This document shows, piece by piece, positions 1 to 7,358 of a stretch of 21,955 nt of DNA. The stretch spans positions 1-21,955 of the IMG/VR virus record IMGVR_UViG_3300028393_003819. One strand, given 5' to 3'. Numbering within the stretch: the stretch's first letter is position 1; every line of letters starts with the position of its first letter. Under the pieces are notes generated by a model. That model was not told where the DNA came from. It saw only the letters and a list, made by a program, of their open reading frames with translations, and ran no database searches. Source of the DNA: a virus. The position numbers were made by a program, and so were the translations under genes.

Positions 1-680
1 CTTCAATAGTCCAATCCACTTTTTTTAGTTCTGACTCAATCCAAGTCATATCAAAATCAAACATATCTAAAATTGCGGAGCGTAATCTATTATCTTCATT
101 CTTATAGAATCCATCATATACAAAAAACTTATCTTCATCTTTACTGATACACATCGTTAATTCAACCACAGGATAGTTGGTTGGGATGTTATACATAATA
201 TACTTCCCGTAGTAATAAAATAATCTTCCTTGTGATAGAGAATACCCGTGGGGGAACTCGGAGGTTGCTATAAGGTTCGTATTGTCTTTAATCGTATTTA
301 AATAGTAATCATCACCATAAGAGGTGGTGTTGTCCGAAATAAAGCTCTCAATTTGATTACCATTATAAGAACAGTTAATTGTATTATAATAGTTGTGAAT
401 GATTTGTTCTGGTTCGGTCATCTCAATATTATATTCAATTAAATCTATTGTGTGAGTAAGTTTTCTCCCGTCAGGTAAATTAATTTTTGTTTTAAATTCA
501 TCAAGGATTTCTCCCATATTTAATACATCACCATAAGATGTTTTTCCTTTAATAACAAAGAAATTAATACAATCTGCAACCTGAATAATCGTATGTTTTT
601 TATTTGGTATTTTTGATAAAATGAAATCGGCAAATAAATTTACAATTGCCGTTCTGCTATTAGGTGATTTTAATATCATA
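1..680 (-). CDS. Hypothetical phage protein, truncated by window edge, early frame break
   Basis: A leftward coding frame is open from about 670 to the left edge and continues beyond it. The body is rich in Tyr, Asn and acidic residues and I do not recognise a family. The only well-placed start is ATG at 680-678, behind an A-rich leader like those of the neighbouring genes. That ATG reads MILKSPK and then hits TAG at 659-657. Removing one A from the AAA at 662-660 joins MILKSP to NSRTAIVNLFADF and the rest of the long frame. The first in-frame ATG of the long frame is at 517, which would discard about 50 plausible residues. The gene is therefore either disrupted by a 1-nt insertion, affected by a sequence error, or frameshifted in translation. 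Function unknown. Confidence 0.6.
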
Positions 681-731
681 ATAATAATTTTTTAGAAACT
701 TACTAAAAATTAAAATATAATTAAATAGTTT

Positions 732-1706
732 TTAGGAGATATAGTCACCAAACATTTCATTAATATTATTTTCAACTTTTCTATAATCTGAGTAGTCAGG
801 AAATCTAACTCTTAAACAATCACCAGCATCTTTAAGCAAGTCAATATAGCTTCCGTGATATTCAAGAGTTGAATTACTATATTTTTTATTATTATCAAGA
901 TAATCAATAATAAATCTATCAAAATCTCTTATTGGTATTCTAATCATATCAACAAATCTATCTTTTTTACTACCATCTTTATCCCAACTATAACCTCTTT
1001 TAACTGAAACCCATTTTCTATCACCTGTATAGAAAAACTCGTCAAGTTTATCCCAAACTTCTTCATAATAATCATCTGATAAGGCACTTTGTTCGGCACT
1101 AAAATATAAACTATTCAATTCGGATTCTATGTTAGAAAGTTCATCATTAAGTATTAGTTTTACAATATCACTATCTCTGAATATCTCATCTATATTTTCG
1201 CTGGTTACTTCAAAGGACTCACCATCATATTCAATTTCTTTTCCTGAAAGTTCTCTAATAAAAATTTCTTTGAGTTTACGAAGATTTTCTATATTTAATT
1301 CGTGAATAACATTATCATATATATCAATATCATAACTATGCCAATCAAAATCTAAATCACCCGATAATATGTTGTCTATTGTTTCTATACTAACATCTCT
1401 ACTATCACAAAATAGGACTGAAAAATATCCTGGGTCACTAACGATATATGGTTTCCCATCAACAAACTCTACATCATTTAATAAGTCATTACACCAATGA
1501 TGGAATACATCAATGTTTGTATTGTGAAAATAAATTAATAATTCATTTTGATATTCATCTGCGAGAGAACCTTTTGGGTCTATATCAATTAGTTTATTTC
1601 TTCTTTCCAAAAATTTAAAAAAAGTTTGATAATCACCACCGAAGTATTCTAAAACACTATAATCGCCATCATTAAACCTTTCAACTATATCATCAATATT
1701 TCTCAT
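732..1706 (-). CDS. Acidic hypothetical protein, 324 aa
   Basis: Complete leftward ORF starting MRNIDDIVERFNDGDY. Asp, Glu, Tyr and Asn are abundant, especially around residues 50-200. No signal peptide, membrane segment or catalytic motif is visible. The start lies 11 nt left of the stop of the first paralogue (1718), and the sequence between them, AATATAAAAAATT, is almost the spacer that precedes the paralogues. It is therefore probably co-transcribed with the tandem family. I do not recognise the family. The coding call rests on length, codon use matching the neighbours, and the conserved start context. Confidence 0.8.
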   Translation of the reverse strand: MRNIDDIVERFNDGDYSVLEYFGGDYQTFFKFLERRNKLIDIDPKGSLADEYQNELLIYFHNTNIDVFHHWCNDLLNDVEFVDGKPYIVSDPGYFSVLFCDSRDVSIETIDNILSGDLDFDWHSYDIDIYDNVIHELNIENLRKLKEIFIRELSGKEIEYDGESFEVTSENIDEIFRDSDIVKLILNDELSNIESELNSLYFSAEQSALSDDYYEEVWDKLDEFFYTGDRKWVSVKRGYSWDKDGSKKDRFVDMIRIPIRDFDRFIIDYLDNNKKYSNSTLEYHGSYIDLLKDAGDCLRVRFPDYSDYRKVENNINEMFGDYIS

Positions 1707-1717
1707 AATTTTTTATA

Positions 1718-2047
1718 TTAAATGTTTTTCCACCTAAAAAAGTCATATGTTTCTCTAAAATCAGGTGTGATTCCCTCCAACTCTAAATGTTGTTCCACCC
1801 AGTCTTTTATAAGTTGTTTAGTTTCATCATAATCTAACGAAAACATATTTGATATATTACGCCAAATTGAGAATGGAACTCTCATCTCACCTGATTTTTC
1901 CAATTCTAACATCACCTCATCATCTTTTTTCCAAAATTTAGAGTGCTTATATTTTGCCGATTCAACTTCATACATATCCCCAAATAAGTAATCCAAATAC
2001 TTAAACTCTAATTTCCTCATTTGATTCTCTGTTATTAAAATCTTCAT
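1718..2047 (-). CDS. ITENQ-leader tandem paralogue 1 (leftmost), 109 aa
   Basis: One of four adjacent leftward paralogues. The N-terminus MKILITENQMRKLEFKYLDY is shared by all four, followed by a Tyr/Lys-rich stretch with FWKKDDEVMLELEKSG (about residues 38-53), an IW..ISNMFSL segment and VEQHLELEGITP. The C-terminus ends FFRWKNI, the apparently full-length tail. The leader contains I-T-E at residues 5-7, which fits the (I/L)-x-E cleavage rule of T4-type prohead proteases, so this may be an internal virion protein (inference). There are no membrane segments or Cys. Function unknown. Confidence 0.8.
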   Translation of the reverse strand: MKILITENQMRKLEFKYLDYLFGDMYEVESAKYKHSKFWKKDDEVMLELEKSGEMRVPFSIWRNISNMFSLDYDETKQLIKDWVEQHLELEGITPDFRETYDFFRWKNI

Positions 2048-2087
2048 AATTTTTATATTAAACGTTGTTCCACCTATAAACGTAAAG

Positions 2088-2390
2088 TTAAATTGGTATT
2101 AAGGGTATAATTCCCTCCAATTCTAAATGTTGTTCCACCCATTCCTTTATAAGTTGTTGTACTTCATAAGAATCCAATGAAAACATATTTTTAATATCTT
2201 TCCAAATTCTATTTGAAACATACAACCTACCTGATTTTTCCAATTCTAACAATATCTCCTTATTATCTTTTATAAAATATCTTACATCAGGATATTTTTT
2301 TGATTCCACTTCATACATATCCTCAAATAAGTAATCCAAATACTTAAACTCCAATCTTCTCATTTGATTTTCTGTTATTAAAAACTTCAT
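2088..2390 (-). CDS. ITENQ-leader tandem paralogue 2, shortened C-terminus
   Basis: Paralogue of the preceding gene, starting MKFLITENQMRRLEFKYLDY. It ends LIPI at TAA (2090-2088). The frame stays open beyond this stop for ten more codons (2087-2058), reading LYVYRWNNV and then TAA, which matches the full-length tail (RWKNI / WWWNNI) of the outer paralogues. The stop therefore looks like an acquired nonsense codon or a readthrough site. The DNA around it (2042-2115) is identical to 2385-2458 in the next copy. Function unknown; possible virion-internal protein by its I-T-E leader. Confidence 0.78.
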   Translation of the reverse strand: MKFLITENQMRRLEFKYLDYLFEDMYEVESKKYPDVRYFIKDNKEILLELEKSGRLYVSNRIWKDIKNMFSLDSYEVQQLIKEWVEQHLELEGIIPLIPI

Positions 2391-2430
2391 AATTTTTATA
2401 TTAAACGTTGTTCCACCTATAAACGTAAAG

Positions 2431-2796
2431 TTAAATTGGTATTAAGGGTATAATTCCCACCAACCCTAAACGTTGTTCCATCAAAGTCATGCCAGTCTTG
2501 ATTAAGCTGTTGGGTGTGACCCCCACCAACCCTAAACGTTGTTCCATCCAGTCTTTTATAAGTTGTTGAGTTTCATAATAATTTAATGAAAACATATTGG
2601 AAATATCACTCCAAATTGAACGTAAAACCCACAAATCACCTGATTTTTCCAATTCTAACATCACCTCATCATCTTTTTTCCAAAATTTAGAGTGCTTATA
2701 TTTTGCCGATTCAACTTCATATATGTCATCAAATAAGTAATTCAAATACTTAAACTCCAATCTTCTCATTTGATTTTCTGTTATAATGTATTTCAT
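2431..2796 (-). CDS. ITENQ-leader tandem paralogue 3, internal C-terminal duplication
   Basis: Third family member, 121 aa, starting MKYIITENQMRRLEFKYLNY. The block MEQRLGLVG occurs twice near the C-terminus (about residues 84-92 and 107-115), so part of the tail has been duplicated. It ends LIPI at a TAA identical in context to paralogue 2, again followed in frame by codons for LYVYRWNNV (2430-2401). The duplicated DNA carries the GTTGTTCCA element that recurs through the array, suggesting slippage or recombination between short repeats. Function unknown. Confidence 0.76.
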   Translation of the reverse strand: MKYIITENQMRRLEFKYLNYLFDDIYEVESAKYKHSKFWKKDDEVMLELEKSGDLWVLRSIWSDISNMFSLNYYETQQLIKDWMEQRLGLVGVTPNSLIKTGMTLMEQRLGLVGIIPLIPI

Positions 2797-2800
2797 AATT

Positions 2801-3130
2801 TTAAATGTTGTTCCACCACCAGGATAATTTGGGTTCGGCAGGCGGTGGTGTGATTCCCCCCAATTCTAAATGTTGTTCCACCCATTCCTTTATAAGTTGT
2901 TGAGTTTCGCGATTTTCCAAAGAAAACATATTGGAAATATCATTCCAAATTGAATGTAAAACCCATAATCTGTCTAATTTTACCAATTCTAATACAACCT
3001 TATCACCTTTCTTCCAAAATCTAGAATTAGGATAATGTTTTGACTTAACTTCATACATATCCCCAAATAAGTAATCCAAATACTTAAACTCCAATCTTCT
3101 CATTTGATTTTCTGTTATTAAAAACTTCAT
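2801..3130 (-). CDS. ITENQ-leader tandem paralogue 4 (promoter-proximal), 109 aa
   Basis: First transcribed copy of the four-gene family, starting MKFLITENQMRRLEFKYLDY. It retains an intact tail ending WWWNNI. Its stop lies 4 nt before the next start, so the array is probably one operon. TATAAATA at 3135-3142 (TATTTATA on the coding strand) is 4 nt upstream of the ATG, and a leftward terminator at 3144-3171 separates it from the gene before it. The array may therefore begin its own transcript here. The divergence (KSKHYPNSRF versus ESAKYKHSKF) shows that the copies are evolving apart. Function unknown. Confidence 0.78.
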   Translation of the reverse strand: MKFLITENQMRRLEFKYLDYLFGDMYEVKSKHYPNSRFWKKGDKVVLELVKLDRLWVLHSIWNDISNMFSLENRETQQLIKEWVEQHLELGGITPPPAEPKLSWWWNNI

Positions 3131-3143
3131 AACATATAAATAT

Positions 3144-3171
3144 AAAAAAAGGAGCGTTTTTCGCGCTCCTT
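3144..3171 (-). terminator. Intrinsic terminator, leftward
   Basis: AAGGAGCG (3149-3156) pairs with CGCTCCTT (3164-3171), followed on the minus strand by a run of seven T. It ends the transcript carrying the 52-aa protein gene, just before the tandem array. Confidence 0.85.
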
Positions 3172-3192
3172 CACCACATAAGTTTTTAAGTA

Positions 3193-3351
3193 TTATTTTT
3201 GTGTTTTGTTAACGTTATAATACTTCTCAATTGTTTTTTTAATTGAAGATTTTACGTCCTCACTAATCACCCTATCCTGTTTAGGTGCAGGATTTGGTTG
3301 AGGGGGTGGAGGAGGTGGTGGATTTTGATTGCCTTTGCAGCCACAAGCCAT
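3193..3351 (-). CDS. Small Cys/Pro-rich protein, 52 aa
   Basis: A short leftward ORF starting MACGCKGNQN, followed by seven consecutive prolines (residues 11-17) and a charged C-terminal part, VISEDVKSSIKKTIEKYY, that looks like one amphipathic helix. The two N-terminal cysteines (C3, C5) might bind metal or be modified. It lies 17 nt downstream of the GIY-YIG gene stop and directly ahead of a leftward terminator, as expected for a real last gene of a transcript. There is no signal peptide. Function unknown; a short adaptor or virion-associated peptide is possible but unsupported. Confidence 0.7.
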   Translation of the reverse strand: MACGCKGNQNPPPPPPPQPNPAPKQDRVISEDVKSSIKKTIEKYYNVNKTQK

Positions 3352-3368
3352 AGTTTTAAATTTTAATT

Positions 3369-3959
3369 TTAGTTTATTATTTTGAATTTATGTTTGTAAC
3401 AAGTTTTACGAATACATTTACTTTTTCCACCACAATTGACTTCTTTACCTCTTAAACTACTTGATAATTTCATTCTAATATTCCTTAAACTTGCTTTAGT
3501 AAATCCATTATCATATAAATAGTTTGCAGCCTCAAATAAAGTTTCAAATATATATTCTCTTTCAGTTTCTATATTTATTAATGCAAATTTTTCAAAATTA
3601 TTATTTTTCTTTAAATTATATTTTGAAAGTTGAATCTTGGTTTTGTCTGTTAATACATTTCTTCTACTATTACTAACAAGACATAAATTATATCCAAATT
3701 TCATATCGTTAGTTTTATTTTCTATAATATAATAATTTTCTTTTTCAACTAAATCTTTTTTATCGCACATTTCTATAATATCAAAAATAAAATTTTCTTT
3801 ACCATCTCTATCATAAGAACTCTGAAGGAATTTATTATCGTGAATTTTTTTTTGTAACATCCAAAAATGTTTTTCTTTTCTTTTTTTAATATTCACAGAA
3901 CTTCCTATGTATATTTTATTATTTTTGGTGTTAGTTATTTTATATATTCCGCATCCCAT
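3369..3959 (-). CDS. GIY-YIG homing endonuclease
   Basis: The 196-aa protein has an N-terminal GIY-YIG nuclease domain: GIY at residues 4-6, YIG at 17-19, an Arg/His-rich helix (R27, H31), the likely catalytic Glu in LVEKENYYI (E74) and the closing GYNL at 89-92. The C-terminal half looks like a DNA-recognition region: a NUMOD-like segment (FALINIETEREYIFETLFEAANYL, about 125-148) and a Cys/Lys-rich end (CGGKSKCIRKTC) that might bind zinc. Free-standing enzymes of this kind cut DNA near their own gene and spread between related phages. No intron is apparent around it. It is divergent from the 590-aa gene and carries a TATTTATT box just before its ATG. Confidence 0.9.
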   Translation of the reverse strand: MGCGIYKITNTKNNKIYIGSSVNIKKRKEKHFWMLQKKIHDNKFLQSSYDRDGKENFIFDIIEMCDKKDLVEKENYYIIENKTNDMKFGYNLCLVSNSRRNVLTDKTKIQLSKYNLKKNNNFEKFALINIETEREYIFETLFEAANYLYDNGFTKASLRNIRMKLSSSLRGKEVNCGGKSKCIRKTCYKHKFKIIN

Positions 3960-4001
3960 AATAATAAATATAGTACATTTGCAATTATATCAGGATAAAA
4001 C

Positions 4002-4009
4002 TATTTATT
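4002..4009 (+). promoter_or_regulatory. TATTTATT box, candidate phage late promoter element
   Basis: Lies 13 nt before the ATG at 4023. The same box occurs at nearly the same distance before 8254, 9251 and 15271. No host-type -7/-33 pair was seen here. The promoter role is inferred from recurrence only. Confidence 0.4.
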
Positions 4010-4022
4010 AAATAAAAAGAAT

Positions 4023-5795
4023 ATGAAATTTTCTAAAATTTTAATTGAAGGTAGAGTTGATGACTTTAAAACCAAATATACACAGAAGTATGGGGCACAG
4101 AATGTAGAGAGAATTGTTAATATGGTAACACCCAAGTATTTGGAGTGGGTTGGTAGAAACTTTGATGCAGTTAATTTTGATGAGAATTACGGAAAATTGG
4201 TTGCGGCATTAAATAATTTTGATAAAATCTCACATAACTTACCACAAACAGATATTAACCAGTATAAGAGTTTAGAACAACTTACAAGTGCAATAGAACA
4301 ATATAATAACACAACAAGAAGAGAAGTTGAGAAACACGAAGGTGGTAATGTTGTTTTTAATGATAATAGATTTTATGTGGTTAACCCATTAACTCACGAA
4401 GCGTCCTGTTATTATGGTAGAGGAACAAAGTGGTGTACGTCAGCAACAGGAGACGAACATTTTAGAAGATATAATACAGAAGGTAAGTTATTTTATATTA
4501 TAGATAAGACAAAACAGAGTTCAGACCCATTTTATAAAATCGCCATCCTCAGAAATTTTGATGGGTCGGAGAGTTTTTGGGATGCAAAAGATGATTCCAT
4601 ACCACAAATATGGGGAATAATAGGGAAAGACGAATTTGATAAAGTTAGTGAAAGTATCAATCAATATTTGGAACAAGAGTTTGCTGAACAATTAAAAATA
4701 TTCAGAGATAAGGAATTGGCAAAAAAAGAAAGAGAAAGGTTAGCAAGAATAGAATCCCAAAGAATATTAGACAGAAAAACCGCAGAGGCGAATGAAAGAA
4801 GATTAGATGGTGAGTGGGAACTGGGTCCTGATTGTCCTGATTTGGGATTAAAGGCACACGCTTTATTAGATTGGTTGGTTGATACAAGTGATGTTAGTGC
4901 TTTGACTAATGAAGATAGAATTGAAATACAAAGATTGAAAGATGAAATTGAAAGATTAAATGCCGAGTATGATGCCGGAGAAGACGCAGATACAGATTTA
5001 TTAGATGAAATAAGTGATTTGGAAGATGAATTAACAGAATTGGAAGAAAAGATAGATGTATATAACATTATTCCTGTTGGTGGACACTATGATTTACAAA
5101 GTTTTGAAGTTATAAATAGTGCAGATTTAGATGGTAGAGAATATGCGGTTGGAGATGAAGATGAAATAAAAAGTAGTTGTTATGATTATGTTGAGAGTCT
5201 TATAGATGATATTGGTTACGAAGGATTCTCTAAAGGATTTGCAGAGGATTATATTAGTCAAGAACAAGTTAAGGACTTTGCATATGACTTTTATTATGAT
5301 GATGTTAGAAACAGTCCTGAAAGTTATTTTGATGAAAACCAAAGAGAATTATCAAGAGAACAAGAAGATAGAATTTTACAATACAATACAAGAAAAGAGA
5401 GAATTGGAATTATGATAAGTTCTCTTGAAGGTAGAATGTCTGATATGGAAGATGAGGATGAAATTAGCGAGTTAGAAGACAAGGTTAGTGAATTAAATGA
5501 TGAATTAGATGAGATAGATACTGAAATTGAAGATATTGAAAATGACCCAGAGGGTGAATATCCTGATGATTTAATAGAAGATAAAGCGGAAGAATTGGCA
5601 AAAGATGCGGCATACGACCCGATGGATTGGTTAAGAGAAATGGGTTTAGATATAGATAATTTTATTGATAAACGTGAGTTTATTGAAGGAGTTATTGACG
5701 CTGATGGTTACGGACACACATTAAGTAGTTATGATGGAAATGCTGATGAAGTTACAGTTGAAGGAACAACATATTGGATTATCAGGTTAAATTAA
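4023..5795 (+). CDS. Large acidic phage protein with KWCTS motif and coiled coils, 590 aa
   Basis: The N-terminus MKFSKILIEGRVDDF closely resembles a T4 capsid-targeting leader (MKTYQEFIAE plus AR), with I-x-E just before Gly. Residues about 1-220 form a globular part containing ASCYYGRGTKWCTSATGDEHF and, shortly after, FYIIDK. I have an impression that this G-T-K-W-C-T signature recurs in uncharacterised large-phage proteins, but I cannot name a family. Residues about 220-270 and 300-350 are highly charged and probably coiled coil, and a second coiled coil lies around 440-510. The C-terminus is very acidic and ends VEGTTYWIIRLN. There is no signal peptide or membrane segment. It may be a packaged internal protein; activity unknown. 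Confidence 0.85.
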   Translation: MKFSKILIEGRVDDFKTKYTQKYGAQNVERIVNMVTPKYLEWVGRNFDAVNFDENYGKLVAALNNFDKISHNLPQTDINQYKSLEQLTSAIEQYNNTTRREVEKHEGGNVVFNDNRFYVVNPLTHEASCYYGRGTKWCTSATGDEHFRRYNTEGKLFYIIDKTKQSSDPFYKIAILRNFDGSESFWDAKDDSIPQIWGIIGKDEFDKVSESINQYLEQEFAEQLKIFRDKELAKKERERLARIESQRILDRKTAEANERRLDGEWELGPDCPDLGLKAHALLDWLVDTSDVSALTNEDRIEIQRLKDEIERLNAEYDAGEDADTDLLDEISDLEDELTELEEKIDVYNIIPVGGHYDLQSFEVINSADLDGREYAVGDEDEIKSSCYDYVESLIDDIGYEGFSKGFAEDYISQEQVKDFAYDFYYDDVRNSPESYFDENQRELSREQEDRILQYNTRKERIGIMISSLEGRMSDMEDEDEISELEDKVSELNDELDEIDTEIEDIENDPEGEYPDDLIEDKAEELAKDAAYDPMDWLREMGLDIDNFIDKREFIEGVIDADGYGHTLSSYDGNADEVTVEGTTYWIIRLN

Positions 5796-5831
5796 TATTC
5801 ACCATCATAGAAATATGTATTATATTTTGTT

Positions 5832-6581
5832 ATGGCAAGGAAAAAGAAAATATCATTTAAGCTCAATCCAGAATGGATGTTCAAAGAACCAATAGATTTT
5901 GAATATAACAAATATACTCTGTTAGATTACCTTAAAAAATGCGGAACAAACTTTGATAGTTTCAGGATTTATCCTGATTTTGTTGAATTATCACTTCATA
6001 TTGCAAATACGCAGTCCCTTATTAGAGAGAATATACTTTTATTAACAGACAAGAAGTTTGAGGCTTGTGATGATGAAATCCTCCTCAAAGAGTTGTACCC
6101 CAAAAAACCAAGAGACATAAGTGATGAAGAGAAACCAGAGTTAGAAAAAACTTTAAGGTATTCAAACACAAAATTATTTGATGCATTTAATATTGCTAAA
6201 TCAATATGGACTGTCGCCTATGATAATGTTATACTCTCATTAAAAAAGAATAAAGATAATGCGGTTGTTGGTTCAGGGTTTGTTGTTTTATTTAATAAGT
6301 TTGAGAATAAGATTATTGTTTGGGAATACCAAATGAAAAAACCAAAGAAGGGAGAATTAAATTATAAGCCACAACTTAAAAAGATATACGAGGGAGATGA
6401 AAATGAAGAAACCCTCACCTCAATTATTGAAACAAAATCAACTTGGAAAGAAGTTGAATTCCTTAAAAGATTACCGGTGTTTGAAGTTAAATTAACACAG
6501 GAACTTCCGTTGGAGGAGACAATCATCCCCATTCTTAAAAGAAAACTCCTTACATACGTTTTTAGTACCGCAAAAGTTTGA
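5832..6581 (+). CDS. Hypothetical phage protein, 249 aa
   Basis: Starts MARKKKISFKLNPEWMFKEP with a basic N-terminus, then a mixed alpha/beta-looking chain. Notable segments are FRIYPDFVELSLHIANTQSL (about residues 44-63) and an acidic patch with ISDEEKPELEK. There is no signal peptide, membrane segment or recognisable catalytic motif. It follows the 590-aa gene by 36 nt on the same strand and is probably co-transcribed with it. The even composition and long uninterrupted frame support a real gene. Function unknown. Confidence 0.85.
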   Translation: MARKKKISFKLNPEWMFKEPIDFEYNKYTLLDYLKKCGTNFDSFRIYPDFVELSLHIANTQSLIRENILLLTDKKFEACDDEILLKELYPKKPRDISDEEKPELEKTLRYSNTKLFDAFNIAKSIWTVAYDNVILSLKKNKDNAVVGSGFVVLFNKFENKIIVWEYQMKKPKKGELNYKPQLKKIYEGDENEETLTSIIETKSTWKEVEFLKRLPVFEVKLTQELPLEETIIPILKRKLLTYVFSTAKV

Positions 6582-6611
6582 CTATAATTTTTATTTTTCC
6601 TAAATTTTGGT

Positions 6612-6824
6612 ATGGGATTTAATAAAGTAATTGTAGATGAAAAAATACTAATGAAGTATTTTGAAAAGAATAAACCTTTGAAGATGTTATTCAAAGCGGA
6701 GGCATTTATCTTTATGGATAAGATAAGCTCGGAGGCGTATGATTTATATACAAAAGGAATGTCTGATGAAGAAATAAAATTAACAATTAAAAACATACAA
6801 AATGAAGTGTCTAAAAGCAATTAA
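6612..6824 (+). CDS. Small hypothetical protein, 70 aa
   Basis: Starts MGFNKVIVDEKILMKYFEKN and is mostly helical in appearance, with a hydrophobic stretch MLFKAEAFIFM in the middle and a charged C-terminus. It opens a chain of four genes, each overlapping the next (6802, 7016, 7134), with the methyltransferase gene at 7358 attached by 1 nt. This suggests translational coupling. It overlaps the next gene by 23 nt in another frame. No family recognised. Confidence 0.75.
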   Translation: MGFNKVIVDEKILMKYFEKNKPLKMLFKAEAFIFMDKISSEAYDLYTKGMSDEEIKLTIKNIQNEVSKSN

Positions 6825-7032
6825 GCCAACAAAGAATGTTGAGGTGGGTAAAGTCATTAGAATTGACGATAAAGAAGCCGATTTGAAAGTAAAGGACGGG
6901 TATTGGAAATATGTATCCAAAACTGAATGGAAAAAATCAAAAGGTATTGAAAAATCTACAGAAGAAGTATCTGAACCACAAGAAACAAAAGTAGAGAATA
7001 AGAAATCTAAAAAGAATGCAAAAAATAATTAA
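6802..7032 (+). CDS. Small Lys-rich hypothetical protein, 76 aa
   Basis: The first half (MKCLKAIKPTKNVEVGKVIRI to WKYVSKTEWKK) looks like a small beta-rich fold of the type seen in short phage proteins. The second half is a low-complexity Glu/Lys tail ending KKSKKNAKNN and is probably disordered. It overlaps its neighbours on both sides (23 nt upstream, 17 nt downstream), as the rest of this operon does. Function unknown. Confidence 0.75.
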   Translation: MKCLKAIKPTKNVEVGKVIRIDDKEADLKVKDGYWKYVSKTEWKKSKGIEKSTEEVSEPQETKVENKKSKKNAKNN

Positions 7033-7144
7033 AAAATTAGACTGGATTTGGGATTATTATTTTGTATATTTTTTATACAACGGAAACAAGTTGGATAGAT
7101 ATTACGAGTATATGAATAAAAAATGGAATAAAAATGGAAAATAA
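7016..7144 (+). CDS. Very small aromatic-rich protein, 42 aa
   Basis: A short ORF starting MQKIIKKLDWIWDYYFVYFL. The aromatic and hydrophobic core (residues 9-20) may form one short membrane-associated helix. It then becomes basic and ends NKKWNKNGK. It starts inside the end of the 6802 gene and ends 11 nt inside the DUF3310 gene, filling the only gap in an otherwise overlapping chain. That position is the main reason to accept it. Function unknown. Confidence 0.55.
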   Translation: MQKIIKKLDWIWDYYFVYFLYNGNKLDRYYEYMNKKWNKNGK

Positions 7145-7358
7145 AGAAATGGTTAATCACCCGAATCATTATGGGGGAGCCGACAACGCATATGAAGCGA
7201 TTAAGATTATTGAAGCCCTTGAATTGGACTTCCACACAGGGAACGCACTCAAGTATCTTGTAAGGGCGGGAAAAAAAGACCCCGAAAAAGAACTTGAAGA
7301 TTTAAAGAAAGCCGCTTGGTATCTCTACCGAAAAATAAAAAATATAGAAACTACGTAA
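7134..7358 (+). CDS. DUF3310 family protein
   Basis: A 74-aa protein with the family's two hallmarks: VNHPNHYGG near the N-terminus (residues 7-15), and the C-terminal segment HTGNALKYLVRAGKKD followed by LEDLKKAAWYLYRKI. DUF3310 proteins are small, common in tailed phages, and sometimes annotated as nucleotide-kinase-like; their biochemical role is poorly established. The length fits a single complete domain. The stop codon TAA shares its last A with the ATG of the methyltransferase gene, so the two are probably translationally coupled. Confidence 0.9.
   Translation: MENKEMVNHPNHYGGADNAYEAIKIIEALELDFHTGNALKYLVRAGKKDPEKELEDLKKAAWYLYRKIKNIETT

Larger units (their letters stand above)
1718..3130 (-). 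repeat. Tandem array of four paralogous genes with recurrent short repeats
   Basis: Four head-to-tail copies of a gene of about 330 bp. The longest exact repeat I confirmed is 74 bp, 2042-2115 versus 2385-2458, spanning the start of one copy and the end of the next. The element GTTGTTCCA recurs at or near most copy junctions and inside the 3' ends, because it encodes both the VEQ segment and the WNN tail. This pattern is expected from unequal recombination. Confidence 0.85.

Noticed and set aside
1718-3130. CRISPR-like or other short-repeat array
   Set aside because: The repeats are gene-length paralogues with coding frames; no regularly spaced short direct repeats with spacers occur anywhere in the window.
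4661-5068. A Ser-rich 135-codon leftward frame opposite the 590-aa gene
   Set aside because: It is antisense to a coiled-coil region, with low-complexity Ser/Asn and no start context.
6577-6608. Possible host-type promoter before 6612 (TTTG, 20 nt, TAAATTTT)
   Set aside because: The -7 match is poor, and the start point would fall at or after the ATG.
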